From assembly GCA_964623085.1 (NCBI GenBank), contig CAZUTO010000038.1, forward strand, positions 1 to 13,569: a DNA stretch of 13,569 nucleotides. Direction: 5' to 3'. The translations under genes were made by a program, and so were the position numbers. The notes below the pieces were generated by a model. The model was not told the origin of the DNA and ran no database searches. It saw nothing but the letters and a program-made list of their open reading frames with translations. Source of the stretch: CAZUTO01 sp964623085 (lineage in GTDB: Bacteria > Pseudomonadota > Gammaproteobacteria > Pseudomonadales > GM7GCV1). This document shows positions 1-6,348 of this stretch, one piece after another (position 1 is the stretch's first letter; the number at the start of each line of letters is the position of its first letter).

Positions 1-1
1 C

Positions 2-775
2 TCAGTGCTCAGCACTATCACCAACCGCCCAACTCACTGCATTAATGAGGTGTTGCTGGAATACTGGATTCGCAAATACTTCTTTACTGTGCCCTAGCCC
101 TGTATAGAAAACACGACCTTGTTCAACATTGCGGCGCCATATAATGGGGTGCTGTCCATTCATATGCTTGTCGCCCACATCATAGCTACTCTCGTCCAAC
201 GACCCTAGCACCTCTAATGTCACGCCATCAGTGAGATGAAAACTCCACCACTCGTCTTCCAGCTCCCATATTTTCGGCAGTCCCTTGGTCGCATCCGTTT
301 CTAGAATCTCAATTTTCGCCGCCTGAGGCGCCACATGGCCTGCATAGGTCGCACCCACTGCTTTTTTGTACCAGTTCCAATGAGGCTCCGTCTCTGTTGC
401 TGCATGGATGCCAACCAAACCACCTCCATCTTCAACAAAACTCTCAATCGCTTTCTTTTGACCAATACTCAAAATATTTCCGGCGGTAGACAGAAAAATA
501 ATTGCATCAAAATTTTCTAAATTCTCGTCGGAAAAAACCGCCCCATTTTCCGTGACATAAATACCCCAGCCTTCTCGCTCAGCGAGACTAGCAAATGCTT
601 CTTTACCCGCTTCGATTGAAGGGTGCCTATAAACATCTTTATTGGTTTTACTAAAAACTAATATGGCCTGTTCGGCACTCTGCGATGGCAGATTAGGTGC
701 GGTCTTGTCGTATAGATCAGCGCCAAAAAAAGACAGTATTAAAAGCAGAATGGTGTAAATCGTGTCGATAAACAT
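2..775 (-). CDS. ThuA-domain protein with N-terminal signal/anchor segment
   Basis: A 257-residue protein of the ThuA (trehalose utilization) family, which has a class-I glutamine-amidotransferase-like fold. Visible family landmarks are an RHPSIEAG stretch near residue 51, GGGLVGIHAATE in the middle, and NGQHPIIWRR followed by GRVFYTGLGHS near the C-terminus. Residues 1-20 are hydrophobic (MFIDTIYTILLLILSFFGA), so the protein is probably exported or membrane-anchored; no lipobox is obvious. The length is normal for the family, and the stop codon lies at the window edge, so the gene is complete. It sits 23 bp downstream of a GMC dehydrogenase and is probably co-transcribed with it. ThuA members are linked to keto-sugar metabolism in rhizobia. 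A role in handling a 3-keto-glycoside made by the neighbouring enzyme is inference. The family call is firm; the substrate is unknown. Confidence 0.85.
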   Translation of the reverse strand: MFIDTIYTILLLILSFFGADLYDKTAPNLPSQSAEQAILVFSKTNKDVYRHPSIEAGKEAFASLAEREGWGIYVTENGAVFSDENLENFDAIIFLSTAGNILSIGQKKAIESFVEDGGGLVGIHAATETEPHWNWYKKAVGATYAGHVAPQAAKIEILETDATKGLPKIWELEDEWWSFHLTDGVTLEVLGSLDESSYDVGDKHMNGQHPIIWRRNVEQGRVFYTGLGHSKEVFANPVFQQHLINAVSWAVGDSAEH

Positions 776-798
776 ATATAAAAAGTTCTATCCCTGTT

Positions 799-2424
799 TC
801 AACCTTCAAGTAAATGATCAGCCAACCGATAAGACAGTGCCAGCAAAGTTAGTGTTGGATTAGCATTACCACTGGTTGCGAATACGGAGCTACCTGCAAT
901 ATAGAGGTTATTAGTGCCAAAAACGCGGCAATCCTTGTCGACTACGCCGGTTTCTGGCCGGTCGCTCATGCGTGTTCCACCCATATGATGAAAACCACCC
1001 CACATACCTGGGTGCCAATTACTCGTAGATTCATCATCAGGATCAAACGAAAAAAACCACTTCGAAAATCGGACTCGCCCTAACTCTAGCCGCCCTATTT
1101 CTTCGCCAAACTTTTCTGCCATTAATTTGATTGATTGACGATCTTGTTTAGTCAGCACCCAATCTGTTTCTAGGGTGCGCATACCTAAGGCATCAGTGCT
1201 ATCCGATAAGTAGAGTCGGCTATGCTTATTTGGACTATGCTCCATCCGAGCTTGAATCAAAATTGAATCGGTACCCGACAGCTCTTTTATTGCTGGATCG
1301 ACGCCTTTTTTGATCGCAACCGGAACAAATTTTGCGAGCTCACCTATATTTTTCAGTAAGTATTTAAGCTGCTCCCAAAAATCATCAGGCAACTGTCTAT
1401 TTTTTACTCGCTTCGCCAAATCAATTAGCGTTTGAGCAGGCGAATCTAGAGGCGCACCACTATGGCAAAAAAATGCATGATTAAGTAATTGCGAGCGCTT
1501 CTGTTCATCCGCAGTCAAGCGCATGCAGACCTGAGCCACTGCTTCATTGTATTCTTCGGGCAACGTTCCAGCGGCCGATATCTTTCTTAATCGCTCCCTT
1601 TCATCAGTTCCCTGCGGAATAATTTCAGCTATATCCACATGAGGATGCTGCATAAAATAGCGACCAACATTGTCCGTCTCATTTCCCAACCCGCCGGAAT
1701 AGGCCGAATTAGAATTAAGCATCAAGTGGCAGTTTCCAATCCCACCGCAGGCCAGCACAAATTTTCCTGCTGTCGCACGACCCAAATTTCCTTCCGTACT
1801 TTTGATATCTACGAATTCAATGTCGCCGGATTCTTTGTTCGCCTGAACATTTACCACATTCGCGTGGTAGAGCACATTGACGTTGTCCCAGGCTTCTACT
1901 TCCTCTTTCAAATGAGGGCCGAATCGCAAGTTTGGTGAGGGTGCAAGCTGCACAAGGAACGGTTTGAACGTCTCAGTAATGAATTCTGAAGAACCATCCA
2001 TATGTTCAAGCCAAGCTTTTTCCGAGTAGTCGAAAGTACCTAGGCCTAGAATGTCTTGCGCCATAGGATAATAAGGCGCTAGGTCGTCATAGGCTATTGG
2101 CCAACCACTGTCAGCCACCCAAGCACGTTGTTCGAAATCGATTGGCAAAAGTGGCGTGCATTGGCCCTGCCAATGATTTGTTGTGCCTCCAAAAAAACGC
2201 AACCGAGAAACGTCTGCCTGAACTGGCAGACCCTGATCTTTTGCCTTATATAGATTCTGCGAGTTGCCTTCATAAGTCAGGCCACCCCCTTCCAGAACCA
2301 GCACCTGCAAACCGGTTTGGCTAAATCGCTTCGCCAATGCAAGGCCCGCCGCTCCAGCTCCAACAATACAAATATCGGCGGTTACCTCCGAGTTGTTTGG
2401 TAGCAAATCGAAATCATTAAGCAT
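799..2424 (-). CDS. GMC-family FAD-dependent dehydrogenase (sugar/alcohol dehydrogenase large subunit)
   Basis: A glucose-methanol-choline family flavoprotein of about 541 residues. The N-terminal Rossmann motif GAGAAG (residues 22-27) binds FAD. A GGTTNHW motif follows near residue 85. The C-terminal GMC domain carries HHMGGTRMS (catalytic His pair about 479-480) and GNANPTLT (Asn about 522), the usual proton-accepting pair. The C-terminal pattern resembles the large subunits of gluconate 2-dehydrogenase and glucoside 3-dehydrogenase complexes rather than oxygen-using oxidases. No signal peptide is present. The partner just upstream carries a Tat signal and probably carries this subunit out. 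The start chosen (ATG at 2424) is 8 nt after the stop of the upstream gene; an in-frame ATG at 2463 would overlap that gene by 31 nt and add 13 residues without homology. Neither start has a strong ribosome binding site, which suggests translational coupling. No cytochrome subunit is adjacent, so the electron acceptor is unknown. Confidence 0.88.
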   Translation of the reverse strand: MLNDFDLLPNNSEVTADICIVGAGAAGLALAKRFSQTGLQVLVLEGGGLTYEGNSQNLYKAKDQGLPVQADVSRLRFFGGTTNHWQGQCTPLLPIDFEQRAWVADSGWPIAYDDLAPYYPMAQDILGLGTFDYSEKAWLEHMDGSSEFITETFKPFLVQLAPSPNLRFGPHLKEEVEAWDNVNVLYHANVVNVQANKESGDIEFVDIKSTEGNLGRATAGKFVLACGGIGNCHLMLNSNSAYSGGLGNETDNVGRYFMQHPHVDIAEIIPQGTDERERLRKISAAGTLPEEYNEAVAQVCMRLTADEQKRSQLLNHAFFCHSGAPLDSPAQTLIDLAKRVKNRQLPDDFWEQLKYLLKNIGELAKFVPVAIKKGVDPAIKELSGTDSILIQARMEHSPNKHSRLYLSDSTDALGMRTLETDWVLTKQDRQSIKLMAEKFGEEIGRLELGRVRFSKWFFSFDPDDESTSNWHPGMWGGFHHMGGTRMSDRPETGVVDKDCRVFGTNNLYIAGSSVFATSGNANPTLTLLALSYRLADHLLEG

Positions 2425-2432
2425 AATCTGTG

Positions 2433-2807
2433 TCAGCCGATTAGAGCCTTCATGGCGCAGCATCTTAATTCGGTATTAGATAATACCCAACCGTCGATAA
2501 CAGTGGTTTCACCGCGGGCAAATTCCGACGCACAAAGCTGCGAAAAGTGTTTTCTTTGCTGCTCAGTATTTTCAAATCGCGCCAGCACTGCCAAGTCTGC
2601 CTCCACCCTACTCATTTCAATAGGTATGTTCTTGGCTTGCTGGATAAACAATGCGCCAATAGCAGTACTACCATACGGCAGTGTGCCTGCTAGATTGGCC
2701 AGAAGGTCTTTTAGCTCTGGCTCTCTTCGAAGCAACGCTCGCTGCAAAGGCCATACAGATAATGCTAATAAGCCAGACAAACAATAAATAAAGCGGCGGC
2801 GATTCAT
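2433..2807 (-). CDS. Tat-signal small subunit, gluconate 2-dehydrogenase subunit 3-like
   Basis: A 124-residue protein starting MNRRRFIYCLSGLLAL, a twin-arginine (Tat) signal followed by a hydrophobic segment. The remainder is a small helical domain ending in DGWVLSNTELRCCAMKAL. This type of C-terminus is seen in gluconate_2-dh3-like small subunits that accompany GMC dehydrogenases. The known role of such subunits is to fold with and export the FAD subunit by the Tat hitchhiker route and to stabilise it. The gene is immediately upstream of the GMC gene with almost no spacing. A purine-rich AGAGAGAG stretch precedes the start. The Tat signal and context are strong. The family assignment is by motif resemblance only, because these subunits diverge greatly. 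Confidence 0.72.
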   Translation of the reverse strand: MNRRRFIYCLSGLLALSVWPLQRALLRREPELKDLLANLAGTLPYGSTAIGALFIQQAKNIPIEMSRVEADLAVLARFENTEQQRKHFSQLCASEFARGETTVIDGWVLSNTELRCCAMKALIG

Positions 2808-2883
2808 CTCGAACTCTCTCTATTTACGCTCTCAAAAAAGACCACGACTTACCGACAAATACTTCATAGAGGATATAAGTAAG

Positions 2884-3864
2884 TTATTTTAAACCTTCGC
2901 GGTAGGTGTCATAGGCCGCGATCAACATAGCCTCATCCGTGTCTTCAGGAACCCACCCAAGAATTTTCTCGCCTTTTGATACGTCCAATACGCAGGTTTC
3001 ATCTGCTATGAGATATTGCTCGGGATCCATAATGGACATACCCAATCGATCCAACACATCAAGCACAGATTTAACCAAAAATGCCGGTGTAGGAATTAAG
3101 AAAGACTTGCTTCCCGCTCGCTGAATGAGGCTTTTTAGTAAGTCATTGACGATCGGCGGATTGAGCGACCCCAAATTAAAAGCTTCATTAGGGAAACCTT
3201 TATCTACGGCACAGATAACAGCATTAGCGCAGTCACTGACTGAAATAAACTGGTAGTAGTTTTTACCATTCCCGATAGTAGGTACCGGAAGGTTTTTATC
3301 AATCAACTTAAATAATTTCTCAAGGATCCCGAGTCGACCCGGACCAATAATCAATCTTGGTCTAAAAATCGTGATATTGAATCCCTTTCCTCGATACTCC
3401 TCACACAGATACTCTGTATGAAGCTTCGCGTCACCGTATGGTCCCAAAGGCGCACGAGGGTGATCTTCAAATCTAGGATGGTGCTCTGTGTGGCCATATA
3501 CCATATCAGTCGTGTAGTAGATCATCCGATGACACTCTCGTGACGCCAAATACTCTAATACGTTTTTTGTTCCATCATATAGTGCCGTCCAAAAATAGTC
3601 CTTGCGCTGAGCACGCGGAAGAATGGGCACAAGCAACCTGGCAGCAAAGTGATAAGGAACATCCTCAGGATTAACATCTGCCTGTTGCAACTGTTCTGCC
3701 TTGGTTACATCCATCTCGATGTAAGTCACTAGGTCAGATTCATAGATACCAGACGACTCAGTTTTCTTTAGATCACAAATAAGAACTTGCTCGCCTTTGG
3801 CGACCAATTTTTTTGTCAGTTCTGTACCTAAAAAACCGTCTCCACCGAAGATGACGTGCTTCAT
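2884..3864 (-). CDS. NAD-dependent epimerase/dehydratase (extended SDR)
   Basis: A 326-residue extended short-chain dehydrogenase/reductase of the sugar-nucleotide epimerase type, complete and of normal length. The nucleotide-binding motif is GGDGFLG (residues 7-13), with an acidic Asp31 at the end of beta-2 that favours NAD(H). The catalytic residues are visible: YTTD (117-120) supplies the Ser/Thr position and YGDAK supplies Tyr143 and Lys147. The RPRLIIGPG segment near 170 is the usual substrate-domain entry. An AAGG ribosome binding site sits 7 nt before the ATG. The gene lies 32 bp after the small SMR-like gene, in the same operon as the polyprenyl-phospho-pentose genes. It may act on the sugar of that pathway or on a nucleotide sugar. 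The exact reaction cannot be read from the sequence. Confidence 0.85.
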   Translation of the reverse strand: MKHVIFGGDGFLGTELTKKLVAKGEQVLICDLKKTESSGIYESDLVTYIEMDVTKAEQLQQADVNPEDVPYHFAARLLVPILPRAQRKDYFWTALYDGTKNVLEYLASRECHRMIYYTTDMVYGHTEHHPRFEDHPRAPLGPYGDAKLHTEYLCEEYRGKGFNITIFRPRLIIGPGRLGILEKLFKLIDKNLPVPTIGNGKNYYQFISVSDCANAVICAVDKGFPNEAFNLGSLNPPIVNDLLKSLIQRAGSKSFLIPTPAFLVKSVLDVLDRLGMSIMDPEQYLIADETCVLDVSKGEKILGWVPEDTDEAMLIAAYDTYREGLK

Positions 3865-3871
3865 ACTTCTA

Positions 3872-3875
3872 CCTT
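3872..3875 (-). promoter_or_regulatory. Shine-Dalgarno of the epimerase gene
   Basis: On the minus strand AAGG precedes the ATG at 3864 with 7 nt between them. It is the clearest ribosome binding site in the cluster and supports this start. It also suggests the epimerase is translated independently rather than only by coupling to the gene upstream. Confidence 0.6.
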
Positions 3876-3896
3876 AGATTTAATTTATGGACGTAT

Positions 3897-4265
3897 TCAA
3901 CTGCGCGCAACAAGCGCAACACCGGAACAAATAAGTAATATTCCAAGAATACGATACGTGTTCATATCCTCAGAAAGAATGAAATATCCCCAAAGTGCCG
4001 TCAGTACAAAAGACAAACCTAGGAAGGGGTAGGCATAACTAATTTCCACGCGGGAAAGCACAATAAGGTGTGACGCCATGCTGACTGCCATGACTAACAA
4101 GCCACCAATAATGTAGACGTTGAAAAGTATATCGAGAGAAGATTTAAGAATACCGTCGCGTGTCAATTCGAAATGAGCAATTGACGTCATCCCATGTTTT
4201 AACATGATTTGCGAACCAAAATTGGTCAGCACGGTAAACAGTATGAGTGGAATAAACTTGGCCAT
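3897..4265 (-). CDS. Small four-helix membrane transporter, SMR/EamA (ArnE-like)
   Basis: A 122-residue, very hydrophobic protein with about four predicted transmembrane helices: residues about 4-22, 45-67, 73-95 and 101-120. The segment EISYAYPFLGLS followed by LSEDMNTYRILGILLICSG is typical of the drug/metabolite transporter superfamily's small members, including the ArnE/ArnF subunits that flip undecaprenyl-phosphate-aminoarabinose. The gene lies between a DprE2-like reductase and an epimerase. That position supports, by inference, a role in moving a lipid-linked pentose from the cytoplasmic to the periplasmic leaflet. In mycobacteria a different protein, Rv3789 (GtrA-like), has been proposed for that step. 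A small efflux pump unrelated to the pathway is possible but less likely given the location. Only one such gene is present, so it would have to work as a homodimer. Confidence 0.75.
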   Translation of the reverse strand: MAKFIPLILFTVLTNFGSQIMLKHGMTSIAHFELTRDGILKSSLDILFNVYIIGGLLVMAVSMASHLIVLSRVEISYAYPFLGLSFVLTALWGYFILSEDMNTYRILGILLICSGVALVARS

Positions 4266-4301
4266 TAGCGCAATCTTTCTTGATTGAAATATGTCGCGCG
4301 A

Positions 4302-5042
4302 CTAGAGGCGCAATTTCTTAAATATCGGTTCTGGAATGTGGGTAATTATAAACATAATAGGCCACCAGAATGAGGGTGTATAAATCACATTTTTGGATTT
4401 CTCCATCCCTCGGTAGATATCTGATGCCACTTTTTGAGGGGTAGCCCACATAAGGCCTTTTTTATCAAAATCCGCTGTCATTGGGGTATCAATAAATCCA
4501 GGCTTTATTGTCAGCACCTGAACGCCTTTTGGCTGAAGCCGATTCCGCAATCCTTGCAAATAAATGCTCAACATACCCTTAGCGGCACCATAAACATAAT
4601 TACTTTGGCGACCTCTGTCTCCAGCAACTGAGCTAATGACTGCAATCCGACCCGAACCTAACTCAGCAAGACGATTTGAAATTTCTGTCAGCAACGATAT
4701 TTGGCTCAGCGCATTAGCCTGAATTGCATCCAGTGCTGCATCATAGTGTTTTTCACAGGCTTCTTGATCGGGAAGGGTTCCATGCGCCATGTAGATCCCC
4801 CAAGGGTTTGGCATCGCGCTAAAAATCTTTTCGGACAAAGCAGCGTGTTCAGAAAACTCCATAAGATCCTGAGAGATAACGTCGACGATTTTCGCCCCGC
4901 GAATCTCTAGATCGGCGGCAATATCAGCAAGCATCTGAGCGTTTCTTCCAACAAGGATTAGCTTGTCTCCTACTTCAGCATGCTGCTTGGCTACTTCTTG
5001 GGCTACCGCACTTGCGGCGCCAATAATTACAATCTCTTTCAT
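4302..5042 (-). CDS. Short-chain dehydrogenase, DprE2-like (polyprenyl-phospho-2-ketoribose reductase)
   Basis: A classical SDR of about 246 residues. Numbered from the ATG at 5042, the coenzyme loop is GAASAVA (8-14), a relaxed form of TGxxxGxG that is also loose in DprE2 proteins. The catalytic residues are Ser138 (in AVISSVAG), Tyr151 and Lys155 (YGAAK). PGFIDTPMT follows. By family knowledge DprE2 reduces the 2-keto intermediate made by DprE1 to give polyprenyl-phosphoryl-arabinose, acting with DprE1 at the inner membrane. The start at 5042 gives the junction TGA-T-ATG with the DprE1-like gene, which implies translational coupling. A longer reading from 5111 would overlap that gene by 68 nt and add 23 residues before the Rossmann fold, so I reject it. 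The functional call rests mainly on the neighbouring DprE1-like and UbiA genes. Confidence 0.85.
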   Translation of the reverse strand: MKEIVIIGAASAVAQEVAKQHAEVGDKLILVGRNAQMLADIAADLEIRGAKIVDVISQDLMEFSEHAALSEKIFSAMPNPWGIYMAHGTLPDQEACEKHYDAALDAIQANALSQISLLTEISNRLAELGSGRIAVISSVAGDRGRQSNYVYGAAKGMLSIYLQGLRNRLQPKGVQVLTIKPGFIDTPMTADFDKKGLMWATPQKVASDIYRGMEKSKNVIYTPSFWWPIMFIITHIPEPIFKKLRL

Positions 5043-5043
5043 A

Positions 5044-6348
5044 TCAATTCTGATCCATTCTGGTACGACGCCAGAAATCCGAGGAAAATGCGGAATCGAC
5101 GTAAGTTTCAAATTCTTTTTGCTTCGGGAAAAACTGCGCGAAAGACTCAGCTGACATTCTCGCGTCCTTGGCTGGGTAAACAGCTCCGCCCGCCTCTCTC
5201 ACAATTGCATCTAACCGGTCAAGCAATGTAAAAGTCCGGCTGCCTTGATTAGGAAAATCCAGTGCCAAACAGACGCCTTGCCGAGGAAAAGACAGCATGC
5301 CTAAAGACGGGATGTCGCCAAACTCTTTCAACACTGCCAAAAATGAGCCGGCGCCGGCCTTGGCAATCACTTCAAAAGCTTCTTTGATTGCGCCGTAATC
5401 TTCACTGGGCACAACAAACTGATATTGAAGAAAACCTTGTCTTCCATAGATTCGATTCCAATGATGAATTCCGTCGAGCGGATAGAAAAATGCATCATAC
5501 GACTGCGTGAATGTTTTACCGTGGCTTCGAGAACCTTTCCAATAATAAAGCTTATTAAAGTAACTAATCGAATACCGATTCAACGCCCAAGCAGGAAAGT
5601 CCAAGGGTATCGTCAAACTTTTCTTTGGACTGAAGCTAGCTTCCTCATTAGTTGAGTGGTTGGCACGCATAAAAATGCCCCTGCCCAAATCCGCGCCTGT
5701 CGCCATGCAATCAACCCAGGCCACGGTGTATTCAAAATCTTTCTTTGAATCATCAGAAAGATGCTTAAATTCATCAAGCCCGCTATAACAAATGGTCTCC
5801 ACATCTAAAAATGCGGATTGGATGGGCTTCATCTGTATCTCAGCCCACGTGATCATGCCCGTCAGTCCAAGACCACCTATAGTTGCATGGAAAAGTTCCT
5901 TGTTTTGGCTTGGCGAACAAATCAACCTTTCGCCACTTGAGCGAACTAATTCAAACTGTCGGACAAAGTGCCCAAAATTGCCATCTCTATGATGATTTTT
6001 GCCATGAACATCGTTTGCAATCGCGCCACCAACAGATACAAACTTTGTCCCTGGCGTAACAGGCAAGAACCAACCCTTAGGCATTAGAACATCTATGATT
6101 TCTGCAAATGTAACGCCGGACTCACAGCGTAAAACACCGAGGTTTAGATCGAAGGAAATAAGTTTTTTAAGGTAAATCGTATCCAGAACCACGCCTTCAC
6201 TATTTAGGCATGAATCCCCATAACTTCGTCCATTGCCAAATGGCAAAAGAGAATGTTCGCCGGTAGGTAATGCATTGTGTCGATTTGTTAGAACTAGCGC
6301 TTGTTGATCTACCTTCGGGTAACGCCCCCATGACTGATGTCGTGACAT
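5044..6348 (-). CDS. DprE1-like FAD-dependent polyprenyl-phospho-ribose oxidase
   Basis: A flavoprotein of about 434 residues, close in length to mycobacterial DprE1. Motifs match that enzyme from memory: GRSYGD (40-45), VHGKNHH with GNFGHFV (about 114-129), GGLGLTG, then YPLDGIHHWNRIYG and GFLQYQFVVP (about 288-313), and AKDAR near the C-terminus carrying the Lys equivalent to Mtb Lys418. DprE1 oxidises the 2-hydroxyl of polyprenyl-phospho-ribose, giving a 2-keto intermediate for DprE2. At the position of Mtb Cys387, just before the DFP anchor, this protein has Ala. The ATG at 6348 overlaps the preceding stop by one base (TGATG); an adjacent GTG at 6351 is an alternative start. No signal peptide is seen. 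The family call is strong because the motifs are specific to DprE1 and not to general FAD-linked oxidases such as BBE or lactate enzymes. Confidence 0.92.
   Translation of the reverse strand: MSRHQSWGRYPKVDQQALVLTNRHNALPTGEHSLLPFGNGRSYGDSCLNSEGVVLDTIYLKKLISFDLNLGVLRCESGVTFAEIIDVLMPKGWFLPVTPGTKFVSVGGAIANDVHGKNHHRDGNFGHFVRQFELVRSSGERLICSPSQNKELFHATIGGLGLTGMITWAEIQMKPIQSAFLDVETICYSGLDEFKHLSDDSKKDFEYTVAWVDCMATGADLGRGIFMRANHSTNEEASFSPKKSLTIPLDFPAWALNRYSISYFNKLYYWKGSRSHGKTFTQSYDAFFYPLDGIHHWNRIYGRQGFLQYQFVVPSEDYGAIKEAFEVIAKAGAGSFLAVLKEFGDIPSLGMLSFPRQGVCLALDFPNQGSRTFTLLDRLDAIVREAGGAVYPAKDARMSAESFAQFFPKQKEFETYVDSAFSSDFWRRTRMDQN

Noticed and set aside
5043..5111. Upstream start (5111) for the DprE2-like gene
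   Set aside because: It overlaps the end of the DprE1-like gene by 68 nt and adds 23 residues with no place in the Rossmann fold; ATG 5042 fits the family and gives TGA-T-ATG coupling.
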